Part shown: positions 45,916-55,436 of the stretch, in pieces | Layout: the number at the start of each line of letters is the position of its first letter | How positions within the stretch are numbered: position 1 is the first letter of the stretch | From: CAVYUC01 sp963771595 | Lineage (GTDB): Bacteria; Bacteroidota; Bacteroidia; Bacteroidales; Prolixibacteraceae | Assembly: GCA_963771595.1 (NCBI GenBank) | Contig: CAVYUC010000019.1 | Coordinates: 62,001 to 126,000, forward strand | Reading direction: 5' to 3' | DNA length: 64,000 bases | Notes under the pieces: model-generated | What the model saw: the letters and a program-made list of their open reading frames with translations, nothing else | Told to the model about the DNA's origin: nothing | Databases searched by the model: none | Translations under genes and position numbers: made by a program

Positions 45916-46212
45916 TTAAATACTATTTGCGTCAATTTTATCGTAATCCGTATGAGTGCCTATGAATCGCACAAATGCTAATTGATGGTCGAAATTGAAA
46001 TTAATCACTAGTCGGTATGAATTACCTTTAATGTTAAAAACAATCCTGCTGTCTTTTAGTACACTTGCATTTGCATAACTCTGTTTTACATCATTTGGCG
46101 TTTTCCAATCTGAATTCATCGCTGTATCATACCAGGTTTTTAGATACTGCTCCGAATCAGGATGCTTTTCCCAAAACTCTTTCAGCGTACTTTTTGCAAA
46201 TATTCTTTTCAT
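45916..46212 (-). CDS. higB: HigB-type mRNA interferase toxin
   Basis: A 98-residue toxin from the ATG at 46210-46212 (MKRIFAKSTLKEFWEKHPDSEQYLKTWYD). The RelE-like HigB fold is recognisable: VLKDSRIVFNIKGNSYRLVINFNFDHQLAFVRFIGTHTDYDKIDA, with basic and His residues near the C-terminus that in HigB cleave ribosome-bound mRNA. The toxin gene precedes the antitoxin gene, the reverse of most type II pairs and the rule for higBA. The pair is an accessory insert between the rpoBC block and the etf genes. Confidence 0.9.
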   Translation of the reverse strand: MKRIFAKSTLKEFWEKHPDSEQYLKTWYDTAMNSDWKTPNDVKQSYANASVLKDSRIVFNIKGNSYRLVINFNFDHQLAFVRFIGTHTDYDKIDANSI

Positions 46213-46213
46213 A

Positions 46214-46261
46214 GTTCTCAATCCGGGAACAAAGATATGACGAAATTCTCAATTCGGGAAC
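46214..46261 (-). promoter_or_regulatory. higBA promoter with two HigA-type operators
   Basis: Two near-identical 17-bp elements, GTTCTCAATCCGGGAAC (46214-46230) and ATTCTCAATTCGGGAAC (46245-46261), 31 bp centre to centre. Each is an imperfect palindrome (GTTCTC/GGGAAC). The minus-strand -7 box TATCTTTG (46237-46230) lies between and partly over them, so bound repressor would block the promoter. Confidence 0.65.
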
Positions 46262-46782
46262 TTTTTCTTTGGTAAATGCTCATTGAGTTATTTTTGCTAT
46301 CGGTTCAGTGCAAGTTTTCGGGGCGCGAAAAGACTGAATTCAGATTTTCAACATCTTTACCCTGACCTTTAAAGGGAAATTCGCTGAAAATCGATAAGCT
46401 CTTCAAAGACTCCTTCAGGGAATTTAGGGGTTTTTTACTTTTCGGAATAAAACTCATTCTTCATCATTAAAAACAGTGCCATGATAAGATTAAACTTATT
46501 CTAAATAACACCGTTGGGATAACTTCAGGATTTTTTGGAAGTTTTGGGTGGATTGTTTTAAAGTCACTGCCGCAAAGGGTTTAGCTACATTGGATTTTGC
46601 AGTGGTGCCGATTTAAACTTTTATTGCAGCGAAAGAAGGTGTTTTTTTGCTGTGCTTTGCAGACTTCGTTTTGATTTGTACAGGTTCAATATTTATATTT
46701 GCTGCTTTTCTGGCAAAAATCAGAGAAAATTTTTGTTCTCCCCCAGGCAATGAAGACTGAATTTTAAATAAATCAATAATTA
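46262..46782. other. Gene-free region upstream of etfB
   Basis: About 520 bases without a supportable gene. The right end holds the etfB promoter (46670-46701). The rest is mixed sequence with short inverted repeats only. Confidence 0.4.
46670..46701 (+). promoter_or_regulatory. Bacteroidetes-type promoter for etfB-etfA
   Basis: TTTG at 46670-46673, 20 nt spacing, TATATTTG at 46694-46701. The spacing and boxes match the consensus; predicted leader about 75 nt. Confidence 0.6.
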
Positions 46783-47658
46783 ATGAAGACTTACAAGATT
46801 ATTGTTTTGGCCAAACAGGTCCCCGATACAAGGAATGTTGGCAAAGATGCAATGAAGGCTGACGGGACGGTTAACAGGGCGGTACTTGCTGCTATTTTCA
46901 ATCCTGAAGATTTAAACGCACTGGAACAGGCGCTGCGGATAAAAGACCAGTATCCGGGTACAACAGTAAAAATACTGACTATGGGGCCCGGACGTGCTGC
47001 AGATGTTATTCGTGAAGGATTGTATCGGGGCGCTGATGGCGGTATTCTGCTAACCGATCGCGCCTTTGCCGGTTCCGATACACTGGCTACTTCGTACGCG
47101 CTCGGGCAGGCACTGAAAAAAATGGGTAAAATAGACCTGATAATTGCAGGTCGCCAGGCCATTGATGGAGATACCGCACAGGTGGGGCCGCAGGTGGCCG
47201 AAAAACTGAAAATGCTCCAGGTAACTTATGTAGAGGAGGTAACCGAACTGAAAGGCAACACCATCGTTTTAAAACGCAGGCTCGACAGGGGCGTGGAAAC
47301 TGTAAAATGCACCCTGCCGCTGGTAATGACAGTGAATGGCACAGCAGCCGAATGCAGGGCACGAAATGCAAAGTTGCTGATGAAATTCAAACGTGCAAAA
47401 ACAGTTACCGAACTGCAGAAGGAAAACGAAGATTATACCCATTTGTATAACGACCGCCCGGATTTAAATATTCCTGAATGGACGGTAAACGATATCGAAA
47501 CCGATGCTTCTCAGCTAGGCCTTTCCGGTTCGCCAACCAAAGTTAAAGCCATTGAAAGCGTAGTGCTTCAGGCAAAAGATTCGAAAGTTATTTCCGCTTC
47601 CGATACAGATATTGAAGAAATGATGGTGGAACTTATTAAAAGTCACACAATCGGTTAG
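46783..47658 (+). CDS. etfB: Electron transfer flavoprotein subunit beta
   Basis: A 291-residue EtfB that with EtfA carries electrons from acyl-CoA dehydrogenases to the respiratory chain or, in bifurcating systems, to ferredoxin. Seen are VLAKQVPDTRNVGKDAMKADGTVNRAVLAAIFNPEDLNALEQALRIKDQ, ILTMGPGRAADVIREGLYRGADGGILL and the family block AGRQAIDGDTAQVGPQVAEKL. The gene begins the etfB-etfA-acyl-CoA dehydrogenase group. Bifurcating or not cannot be settled from this sequence by eye. Confidence 0.95.
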   Translation: MKTYKIIVLAKQVPDTRNVGKDAMKADGTVNRAVLAAIFNPEDLNALEQALRIKDQYPGTTVKILTMGPGRAADVIREGLYRGADGGILLTDRAFAGSDTLATSYALGQALKKMGKIDLIIAGRQAIDGDTAQVGPQVAEKLKMLQVTYVEEVTELKGNTIVLKRRLDRGVETVKCTLPLVMTVNGTAAECRARNAKLLMKFKRAKTVTELQKENEDYTHLYNDRPDLNIPEWTVNDIETDASQLGLSGSPTKVKAIESVVLQAKDSKVISASDTDIEEMMVELIKSHTIG

Positions 47659-47681
47659 TTGTCCTTGTAAATATTTATACT

Positions 47682-48701
47682 ATGAGTAACGTATTTGTTT
47701 ATTGCGAAATAGAAGACGGCCAGGTAGCCGAAGTAAGCCAGGAGCTGCTGACAAAAGGAAGAACCCTGGCAAATGAACTGAACTGTAAACTGGAAGCAAT
47801 TGCTATCGGGCATCAGCTGGATGATATTGCCGGGCAGATAATACCATACGGTGTTGATACACTCTATATTGCCGACGATAAGCGGTTGTATCCGTACCAA
47901 ACCCTGCCACATACTTCCATCATTGTAAAGCTGTTTGAGGAAGAACAGCCGCAGATTGCCCTGATGGGCGCTTCATCCATTGGCCGTGACCTGGGGCCCC
48001 GCGTTTCATCGGCGCTGCACAGCGGGTTAACCGCCGATTGTACAAGCCTCATTATTGGCGAACATTTCGATAAAAAGGCAGATAAAAATTACCAAAATCT
48101 TTTATACCAGATTCGTCCGGCTTTTGGTGGAAATATCATTGCCACCATTATCAATCCTGACTGTCGCCCGCAAATGGCCACTGTCCGCGAAGGGGTAATG
48201 AAAAAGAACATCCTCGACCCGAAATACAAAGGAAAAATTGTAAATCTCGATGTTTCGAAATATGTAAGCGATGCTGATTTTGTTGTGGAAGTGATTGAGC
48301 GGCATATCGAAAAAAGCAAGCTGAATATTAAAGGATCGCCAATTGTTGTTGCCGGAGGTTATGGCGTTGGTTCAAAAGTAAATTTTAAACTGCTGCACGA
48401 ACTTGCCGAAGTTCTGGGCGGAGAAGTTGGTGCATCACGCGCTGCTGTTGATGCAGGTTATGCTGAACACGAAAGGCAAATTGGCCAGACTGGTTTAACT
48501 GTTCGCCCAAAACTATATATTGCCTGCGGAATTTCAGGGCAGATTCAGCACCGTGCCGGAATGGAACAATCGGCCCAGATTATAGCAATCAATACTGATC
48601 CTGAAGCTCCGATTAACTCCATCGCTGATTATGTTATCACAGGAGATATTGCTGAAATCATCCCAAAAATGATTAAGTATTACAAGAAGAATTCAAAATA
48701 A
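47682..48701 (+). CDS. etfA: Electron transfer flavoprotein subunit alpha
   Basis: A 339-residue EtfA with the FAD-binding C-terminal domain: PIVVAGGYGVGSKVNFKLLHELAEVLGGEVGASRAAVDAGYAEHERQIGQTGLTVRPKLYIACGISGQIQHRAGMEQSAQIIAINTDPEAPI. It starts 23 nt after etfB. The intergenic stretch to the acyl-CoA dehydrogenase is 130 nt and contains repeat-like palindromes. Confidence 0.96.
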   Translation: MSNVFVYCEIEDGQVAEVSQELLTKGRTLANELNCKLEAIAIGHQLDDIAGQIIPYGVDTLYIADDKRLYPYQTLPHTSIIVKLFEEEQPQIALMGASSIGRDLGPRVSSALHSGLTADCTSLIIGEHFDKKADKNYQNLLYQIRPAFGGNIIATIINPDCRPQMATVREGVMKKNILDPKYKGKIVNLDVSKYVSDADFVVEVIERHIEKSKLNIKGSPIVVAGGYGVGSKVNFKLLHELAEVLGGEVGASRAAVDAGYAEHERQIGQTGLTVRPKLYIACGISGQIQHRAGMEQSAQIIAINTDPEAPINSIADYVITGDIAEIIPKMIKYYKKNSK

Positions 48702-48713
48702 TTGCCTCTCCCG

Positions 48714-48818
48714 GCCTCTCCAAAGGAGAGGAGAGAAGAAAATAAATTTTATACAATGAATTTAATATGGCCTTATCAGCAAAAATCCCTCCTTTTCGGG
48801 GAGATTACGTGGGGCTTA
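48714..48818. repeat. Palindromic intergenic repeat-like element
   Basis: CCTCTCC (48715-48721) - AAA - GGAGAGG (48725-48731) is a perfect 7-bp hairpin. About 55 bases downstream TCCCTCC...GGGGAG (48787-48802), then GTGGGGCT, gives a second C-rich/G-rich palindrome. The pair resembles a degenerate mobile palindromic repeat between etfA and the dehydrogenase. Other copies were not seen in this window. Confidence 0.4.
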
Positions 48819-48831
48819 AAAGCAATAAATA

Positions 48832-50541
48832 ATGGCAAATTTTTATACAGATAACAGCGAACTGAAATTTCATTTGAACCACCCGTTGATGGAAAAAATC
48901 GTTCGGTTAAAAGAACGTAATTTTTCATTTAAAGATAAATTCCCGTTTGCACCACTCGATTATGAAGATGCAGTGGACAGTTACGAGCGCGTGCTTGAAA
49001 TAGTAGGTGAAATTTGTGGTGAAATTATTTCGCCTAATGCTGAAAGCATTGATGCAGAAGGGCCGCAGGTAGTCGACGGCCACGTGATTTATGCCCGTGG
49101 AACTGCCGACAACATCAAAGCGCTGAACCAGGCCGGTTTAATGGGCATGTCACTTCCGTATAAATACGAAGGGTTGAATTTTCCGATTGTACCTTATATT
49201 ATGGCTGCCGATATTGTTTCGCGTGCTGATGCAGGTTTCGTAAATATCTGGGGATTGCAGGACTGTGCCGAAACCATCAACGAGTTTGCTTCGGAAGAAC
49301 AAAAGGAAAAATACCTGCCGCGCGTGTGCAACGGTGATACAATGGCCATGGATTTAACCGAACCGGATGCAGGTTCCGATTTGCAGGCGGTTCAGTTGAA
49401 AGCAACCTGGGACGAAAAAAATAAAATCTGGTGGTTAAACGGCGTAAAACGATTTATTACAAACGGCGATGGCGACATTTCGCTGGTGCTTGCACGGTCT
49501 GAGCCCGGAACAAAAGACGGCCGGGGACTTTCCATGTTTATTTACGACAAACAGAACGGCGGAGTAACAGTTCGCCGGATTGAGCATAAAATGGGAATTA
49601 TCGGTTCACCCACCTGTGAGTTGGTTTTTAAAGATGCACCGGCCGAATTGGTAGGTTCACGAAAAATGGGCCTCATAAAATACGTAATGGCCCTGATGAA
49701 TGGCGCCCGCCTCGGAATCGCTGCCCAATCAGTTGGTGTTTGCGAGGCTGCTTACCGCGAAGCGCTGGAATATGCAAAAGAACGAATGCAGTTTGGCAAA
49801 GCAATAATCCGGTTTCCGGCGGTGTACGAAATGCTGTCGCTGATGAAGGCAAAACTGGATGCCTCCAGAACTTTATTGTACGAAACTGCCCGGTTTGTGG
49901 ATATGTACAAAACTTATCAGCACATTTCGGAAGAACGTGCCCTCGAAAAAGAAGAACGCAACGAGATGAAATATTACCAGCGGCTGGCCGATATTTTTAC
50001 TCCGCTTGTTAAAGGAATGGCCAGCGAATACAGCAACCAGCTGGCTTATGATGCTGTTCAGATTCATGGAGGTTCTGGATTTATGAAAGATTACCCGGTG
50101 GAACGAATTTACCGCGATGCGCGAATAACTTCCATTTACGAAGGAACTACCCAGCTGCAGGTGGTGGCTGCAATCCGCGGAGTTACAACAGGAGCATTTC
50201 TTAACCAAATCAGGTTTTACGAGGCGCAAAAAATATCACCGCAGCTGGAATACCTGAAACGTTCATTAATTATTCTGACCGAAGAATTCGAGCAGGCAGT
50301 GAAAAAAGTAACTTCAACCGACGATAATGAATTTATTGATTTCCATGCCCGCCGTTTGGTGGAAATGGCCGGTCATATCATTATGAGCTATTTGTTGCTT
50401 TTGGATACCAACCGCGATGAATCGTTTCTTAAATCAGCCAAAAACTATATTAATTTTGCAAAAGCACAGGTAAAAGCAAATGCCGAATTCATACGCGTTT
50501 CCGAATTGAGCGATTTGGGTACGTACAAATATGAGTTGTAG
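48832..50541 (+). CDS. Acyl-CoA dehydrogenase
   Basis: A 569-residue FAD-dependent acyl-CoA dehydrogenase with the N-terminal helical, central beta (MDLTEPDAGSDLQAVQLKA; WWLNGVKRFITNGD) and C-terminal helical domains plus an extra C-terminal domain. The catalytic base is Glu437 in SIYEGTTQ. MDLTEP is the FAD/substrate signature. Acting with the EtfAB pair just upstream, it oxidises acyl-CoA to enoyl-CoA; the length and the etf neighbours fit Bacteroidota short-chain enzymes. Chain-length preference is unproven. Confidence 0.93.
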   Translation: MANFYTDNSELKFHLNHPLMEKIVRLKERNFSFKDKFPFAPLDYEDAVDSYERVLEIVGEICGEIISPNAESIDAEGPQVVDGHVIYARGTADNIKALNQAGLMGMSLPYKYEGLNFPIVPYIMAADIVSRADAGFVNIWGLQDCAETINEFASEEQKEKYLPRVCNGDTMAMDLTEPDAGSDLQAVQLKATWDEKNKIWWLNGVKRFITNGDGDISLVLARSEPGTKDGRGLSMFIYDKQNGGVTVRRIEHKMGIIGSPTCELVFKDAPAELVGSRKMGLIKYVMALMNGARLGIAAQSVGVCEAAYREALEYAKERMQFGKAIIRFPAVYEMLSLMKAKLDASRTLLYETARFVDMYKTYQHISEERALEKEERNEMKYYQRLADIFTPLVKGMASEYSNQLAYDAVQIHGGSGFMKDYPVERIYRDARITSIYEGTTQLQVVAAIRGVTTGAFLNQIRFYEAQKISPQLEYLKRSLIILTEEFEQAVKKVTSTDDNEFIDFHARRLVEMAGHIIMSYLLLLDTNRDESFLKSAKNYINFAKAQVKANAEFIRVSELSDLGTYKYEL

Positions 50542-50564
50542 TTTTTTTTAGTTTTATAATACTG

Positions 50565-50601
50565 AAAGCCATCTTTCTCCGGAACGATGGCTTTTGTTTT
50601 T
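50565..50601 (+). terminator. Intrinsic terminator after the acyl-CoA dehydrogenase
   Basis: A 9-bp stem AAAGCCATC (50565-50573) / GATGGCTTT (50586-50594), a 12-nt loop, then TGTTTTTT. A strong Rho-independent terminator for the etf operon. Confidence 0.9.
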
Positions 50602-50765
50602 TATTCATTTTAAATAGTCCTGTACGCTTTTTTAATGATGGTTAAATTTTTGCTTTTCCGGTTCGGAATTGTGTTCAGAAATTTCTAATTTTAGGCAGAA
50701 ACTAAAATCTAAAACCAGGAATATTACATCAAACTAAACGTCGTACCTTAACTAAACATACCATT

Positions 50766-52058
50766 ATGAGCCGAAAATCACGAAAGAAAAAAGTAAACGG
50801 GAAACAGCAAAAACAAAATGAATCCGCCGTTCGAAATGCATTTTTCAAATCCTTGAAAAAAATATTGGAAGTCAATGGCTGCGGCGAAGTTTACACCATT
50901 CTGCCTGATACGACCAAAAAGGCTTTGTTTGAAATCAGAAGTAAATCACTTAAAATACGTTGTGATGGTGACACCGGACTTTCTGCGGAGAAACTGAAAG
51001 ATTTGAAAGAACAGCTGGATGAAGAATTTCGGAATATACAGATAACTATTGGTAAGAACGGAAATTCCATTTCACTTAAATTGTTTTACTCAATGGGGAT
51101 TTTGCTGTTTGTATTGCAGGCATGGCTGGAAGAAAAACGTTTTGGGAAAACAAACAAGGCGTTTGATTTGATGAAAGAAAAAATGGATATTACGGAAGCG
51201 GAAAGGGAAGCCAATAAGGAAGTGACTGTTTTGGCATTCTTTTTTGGTGGCATTTTTTCTGACTTCACCAAACGTTTGATTACAATTGAACCGGAACTTG
51301 TTAAATTATCGAAATCATTATCAAATGAAGGATTGCAGCTGACAGTTAAAGGAGAGGCGATAGAATCACGAATGTTTGTTGTAAACAAACTTCCAAGACC
51401 TGCTTTTCGGGTGGGGTCATTGCTTTCATTTTCGGTAAACTGGTGCAGCGTTAATCGTTCTTTGTTCGAAAAATCTTCAAACTTAAGCTCTGAAATCCCT
51501 GTTTTCATTCAGTCGCATGCGTTAAAACGGATGGAAGAGCGGCTGGATAGCATAGCTCCATGTCATTCATACGGATACGTTTTTATTTCGCTGGAAAAGC
51601 CAAAAGTAACCTGGTTTAGAGGTTCACTTCTTGTGGATTTTATTTTTGCCAACAAAAAACTTGGTTACCTGGTAGTTGAAATAATAGAAAATGCATTGCT
51701 TATAAAAACCTTTCTGCTTTTAACCCATGACAACACACCCGAAGGTGAAAAACTTAAAGAATTGACCGGCCTTTCGAAATTTGACATTCAGTACTGGGCT
51801 ATTGACAGGATAAGTACGTTTGCAAATTCAGATTTGGGTGACAATGAGGAATTGAAATCATTGTTTGAGCAGGCAGGTTGCGGCAACCTTTTAAATAATG
51901 AAGTGTTAATACGTCCCGGAAAAGAGGATTTAAAACATCTTGCCGGCAATTTCTTCAGTTATTTAAATCCTGAAATACCGTTTGCAAACCTGACTGTTGA
52001 TTTATCAGAATCTGAGATGGCAACAACTGAGAATACTGCTGCAAACTTATTGACCTAA
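50766..52058 (+). CDS. Uncharacterised protein, 430 residues
   Basis: Not recognised. The N-terminus is highly basic (MSRKSRKKKVNGKQQKQN). No signal peptide, clear TM helix or catalytic motif is seen. The stretch SHALKRMEERLD near 255 recalls the H-x-x-x-R-M motif of some small RelE/BrnT-like domains, but that is weak. The C-terminal end (about 330-400) alternates short helices and strands. It has its own intergenic space of 224 nt after the etf terminator and converges with the TfoX-like gene 11 nt away. Long, intact frame and normal composition argue for a real gene of unknown role. Confidence 0.75.
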   Translation: MSRKSRKKKVNGKQQKQNESAVRNAFFKSLKKILEVNGCGEVYTILPDTTKKALFEIRSKSLKIRCDGDTGLSAEKLKDLKEQLDEEFRNIQITIGKNGNSISLKLFYSMGILLFVLQAWLEEKRFGKTNKAFDLMKEKMDITEAEREANKEVTVLAFFFGGIFSDFTKRLITIEPELVKLSKSLSNEGLQLTVKGEAIESRMFVVNKLPRPAFRVGSLLSFSVNWCSVNRSLFEKSSNLSSEIPVFIQSHALKRMEERLDSIAPCHSYGYVFISLEKPKVTWFRGSLLVDFIFANKKLGYLVVEIIENALLIKTFLLLTHDNTPEGEKLKELTGLSKFDIQYWAIDRISTFANSDLGDNEELKSLFEQAGCGNLLNNEVLIRPGKEDLKHLAGNFFSYLNPEIPFANLTVDLSESEMATTENTAANLLT

Positions 52059-52069
52059 GTTCCAATGTT

Positions 52070-52399
52070 TTATTTCTTTTTCTTTTTCCGGGGTTTTGGT
52101 TCAGGTAATTCATTAACTGTAACCCGCACCAATTCACTCAGCCAGTCCCGATCTTCAAGTTTGTCTTCAATCAGAAAATAAAACTTTGCACCTGTATATG
52201 GCGGCGCTTCAACAACATCCTGGATAAATGTCCTGCCTTCGTTTGTAGGTTTAATAAATAATTTGTTGTCGCAGACTAATCCAAACAATTTTTTATCGGA
52301 AAAAACCCCGAATTCTCCAAACATATGGCGGAAGGTGATATTTCCAGCATTTTCGATTTGGTCAACTACAAACTCAACAAATTCTTTATCAGATGCCAT
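52070..52399 (-). CDS. TfoX N-terminal domain protein
   Basis: A 109-residue protein matching the TfoX/Sxy N-terminal domain: EFVEFVVDQIENAGNITFRHMFGEFGVFSDKKLFGLVCDNKLFIKPTNEGRTFI, followed by YFLIEDKLEDRDWLSELVRVTV and a basic tail (PKPRKKKKK). It lacks the C-terminal DNA-related domain of the competence regulator, so a competence role is not implied. It is 57 nt downstream of the multi-PAS kinase on the same strand and may share its transcript. Confidence 0.82.
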   Translation of the reverse strand: MASDKEFVEFVVDQIENAGNITFRHMFGEFGVFSDKKLFGLVCDNKLFIKPTNEGRTFIQDVVEAPPYTGAKFYFLIEDKLEDRDWLSELVRVTVNELPEPKPRKKKKK

Positions 52400-52456
52400 A
52401 ATGTTTTTTTCGAAGAAGTTTATAATGATGTGGTTATTTTTTCAATTGGTCCGGAA

Positions 52457-55159
52457 TCATTCAGTTTTATATTCTTTTAAATAACAGAAAAAAGCAGTCC
52501 CTTTATCTGGTTCGCTTTCCACTTCGATACGACCGCCGTTTTTGCGGATAATATTTTTAACAATGTACAAACCCATTCCCGTGCCTTCTGCCGCGGAAGT
52601 AAACCGGCGAAATGGTTTGAAAAGGTTATCACCTGCAGCTTTTAAATTTATTCCCATTCCATTGTCGCTGACGGTAAAAAGCACATGTTCATCCTGCCTT
52701 TTTGCTGAAATCCGGACCAGTGGATTTTCCTGGTTTGCCGAATATTTTATGGCGTTGGAAACCAGGTTGCGCAAAATGCTGATAAAATGGGATTCCACAT
52801 AATTTATTTCGGGCACAGCGTTAAAGTCGGTTTCTATTTTTCCTTTGTAGTTTTCAATGTGCGATGCCAGCTCTTCCGAAACTTCTCTCCATGCTTCGCT
52901 GAACCTGATTTTTTTAACCACCAGCTGATCCTGGGTTTGAAGGCTGACGGTTTCCAGCAGTCCTTCCACAGTCCGTTGCAGTCGTACGGTAACCGGCGCC
53001 AGCAGGTCGAAAAGCTGCATTTTGTTTTCAATACTGGTTTGGTCCGAAATCAGTTCAATTATCCGCAACAGGTTGGCAATGGGTGAACGCAAATCGTGGG
53101 CAGCAATCTGCACAAAATCTTCGAGAACTTCATTAACTCTGATTAGATGGGCATTGTTTTCCTGCAGTTGCTGCTCTATTTTTTTTCGCTCAGTAATATC
53201 AAGGTTAATACCGGCCCACGATATGATTTTTCCGTTTTCATCGCGCACCGGTATTCCACGGGCGAGAACAATGCGCACTTCGCCTTTTCTGTCGGTAAAT
53301 TGATGTTCGTGTTCAAATGGTTCGCCGGTATTTACAGACTGAAGCCATAAATCAAGTACTTCCTGCCGTTGCTCAGGCACCAGATTATCAAGCCAGCCGA
53401 ATTCCTGAATTTCTTCAAACGATTTACCAACCAGCCGGCAAAATGAATCGCTGATGTAGGTTGCCTTTCCTTCGGCATCGGCTGCCCACACACCGTAGTC
53501 AACAGCTTCACCCATTAATCGGTACCGCTGTTCTGAAATGGCAAGAGCCTGTTTTTCGCGGGCCAGCTGGGTGATTAACATATCACGTTCGGCCTCGGCA
53601 TATTTTTGTTCGGTAATATCGCGGGCAACAATTACAGCCCCTGTTATATTGTTTTCGCTGTTGCGTATGGGTGCAAAACTGAAACTTCCGACCCATGTTT
53701 CGCCGGTATCTTTTCGCCGGATGGTATATTCGGTGTTTGTCACAACTTCGCCCCGCAGCGCTCTTGGAATAGCCCACTGTTCAACCGGCGCAGGATGGCC
53801 ATCCGGTAAAAAAACGTCCAGTATATCCGGATATTCCGAAAAAGTAGCCGAGCATTCCTCCTTGTTTGCAAACCGGTGAAATTCGGCAAAAGCATCATTG
53901 AAACTGATTAAATTACCTTCTGTGTCAGAAATAAAAACGGCATCGGTTGTGCTTGAAAGTGCGGCTTCAAGCTGATTGCGACTTTTCAGCAACTCTTCCT
54001 GTATTTCTTTCCGCTCGCGGATGTCAATTCCAATTCCAATCAGCCTGTCATCATTTAAGCTGACATTGGCCCAAAGTGTTTCAATGGCTGCTTGGTTTTT
54101 ACCGGTCATAATTAATTCTTTGAACCCGGGCTGCAATGTCCGCATATATTCTGCAACTTCTTTACGGTAATCCGGATCGGGATAAACCAGTTCCATTATG
54201 TCTTTTTGTTCCCAATCCTGTTGTGTCCATCCGGTAATTTTTTCAAATTCACTGTTCAGGCTCACCTTGTTAAGTTCAGGATCGTAAATTGAAATCATTG
54301 CAGGCACTGTATCAAATATTGCCTGTAATAAGGCATGTTCACTTTTTAACTTGTTGTTAAGTTCCACTCTTTCAGTAATATCCTGAAATGTAGTAAGAAT
54401 GGTTTGGCCTGAGCTTGTTTTCAGCAATTCAGATGAAACAAGCACATTTAATTCCTTGCCGGCGTGATTCCTGACGTTCATTTCCAGGTTTTTTACCGTC
54501 CCTTTTTCTTTCAGTATCTGAATCATTTTATCTCTGTCATCCGGCGAAACATATAAATCGAGGTCCAGTGTGCTTTTGCCGATGACTTCATCGCGGGTAA
54601 GCCGGGTCAGTTCCAGAAAACTTTTATTTATGTCCAAAATAACACCGTCTTCCAGATTGCTTAAAACCAAACTGTTTGGGTTCGACCTGAAAACACTTGC
54701 AAATTTCTCTTCGTTGCGCCTCACTTCTTCTTCGGCCTTTTTTCGCTCAGTAATATCATGAATGATGGAAAACAGCAACATTTTATCATTCGATTTAAAG
54801 GAAGAGGAATAAACCTCGACCCACCGTTTTTGGTTATCAGCCAGCCGGTGCTGAAAAATAAAATGACTTTGTTTCTTGTTGAGGACTTTTTCCTTTTCCT
54901 GTTTCACTTCTTCAGGAGACAAAACATTAATATTCTGAATTTCCAGATTAAGCAATTCCTCCCGTGGGTATTTATAAAATTCTACCGCAGCATCATTTGC
55001 ATCGATTATTGCTCCGGAAACGGGTTCTATTAAAAGCATGACAGCTTTGTGCGATTGCAGCATGGAGCGAAAAAACTGGAGGTTAATCTGATTAACTTCC
55101 TGTTTTAAGCTGGCATTTTCCTTTTCCAGATTTTTAATGTATTGTTCAGAATGAGTCAT
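52457..55159 (-). CDS. Multi-PAS sensor histidine kinase
   Basis: A 900-residue soluble kinase starting at ATG 55159 (MTHSEQYIKNLEKENASLKQEVNQ), after a short coiled coil. It has five PAS/PAC units (roughly 20-135, 140-255, 270-385, 390-520, 540-665; each PAC ends like ITERKKAEEE), a HisKA domain with His688 in QIAAHDLRSPIANLL, and a HATPase with NAIKYS (N-box), VSDNGMGI and GTGMGLYIVKNII (G-boxes). No TM helix or signal peptide is seen, so it is cytoplasmic. No response regulator is adjacent. The PAS sensors suggest redox, light or small-molecule input; none can be identified. Confidence 0.92.
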   Translation of the reverse strand: MTHSEQYIKNLEKENASLKQEVNQINLQFFRSMLQSHKAVMLLIEPVSGAIIDANDAAVEFYKYPREELLNLEIQNINVLSPEEVKQEKEKVLNKKQSHFIFQHRLADNQKRWVEVYSSSFKSNDKMLLFSIIHDITERKKAEEEVRRNEEKFASVFRSNPNSLVLSNLEDGVILDINKSFLELTRLTRDEVIGKSTLDLDLYVSPDDRDKMIQILKEKGTVKNLEMNVRNHAGKELNVLVSSELLKTSSGQTILTTFQDITERVELNNKLKSEHALLQAIFDTVPAMISIYDPELNKVSLNSEFEKITGWTQQDWEQKDIMELVYPDPDYRKEVAEYMRTLQPGFKELIMTGKNQAAIETLWANVSLNDDRLIGIGIDIRERKEIQEELLKSRNQLEAALSSTTDAVFISDTEGNLISFNDAFAEFHRFANKEECSATFSEYPDILDVFLPDGHPAPVEQWAIPRALRGEVVTNTEYTIRRKDTGETWVGSFSFAPIRNSENNITGAVIVARDITEQKYAEAERDMLITQLAREKQALAISEQRYRLMGEAVDYGVWAADAEGKATYISDSFCRLVGKSFEEIQEFGWLDNLVPEQRQEVLDLWLQSVNTGEPFEHEHQFTDRKGEVRIVLARGIPVRDENGKIISWAGINLDITERKKIEQQLQENNAHLIRVNEVLEDFVQIAAHDLRSPIANLLRIIELISDQTSIENKMQLFDLLAPVTVRLQRTVEGLLETVSLQTQDQLVVKKIRFSEAWREVSEELASHIENYKGKIETDFNAVPEINYVESHFISILRNLVSNAIKYSANQENPLVRISAKRQDEHVLFTVSDNGMGINLKAAGDNLFKPFRRFTSAAEGTGMGLYIVKNIIRKNGGRIEVESEPDKGTAFFCYLKEYKTE

Positions 55160-55436
55160 ATTTACGAAAACCAATTATTTTGACAAAGGACATTGATTTA
55201 ATACAGCAATATATGAAAAAAAGAAATAGCAGGTACAAGCATTTAAAAAGCAGGAAGGACAGACTTTTAGAGGGCTTTATTTTTAGTAAAGAAGGTTTTT
55301 ATTTTGCGTTTTCAATGCAGCAGGTGTATTGTATTTCACTCAAATCCTGTATTAACAGCAAATATTATTCATACAAATGCGGTGATGTTTTTAATAATAA
55401 AGCTATTTTTCGGCCTGAAAAATTTAAAAAAGTACA

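Noticed and set aside
46262..46782. Possible gene remnant between higBA and etfB
   Set aside because: No frame with recognisable protein similarity or convincing length was found; only the promoter at the right end can be supported.
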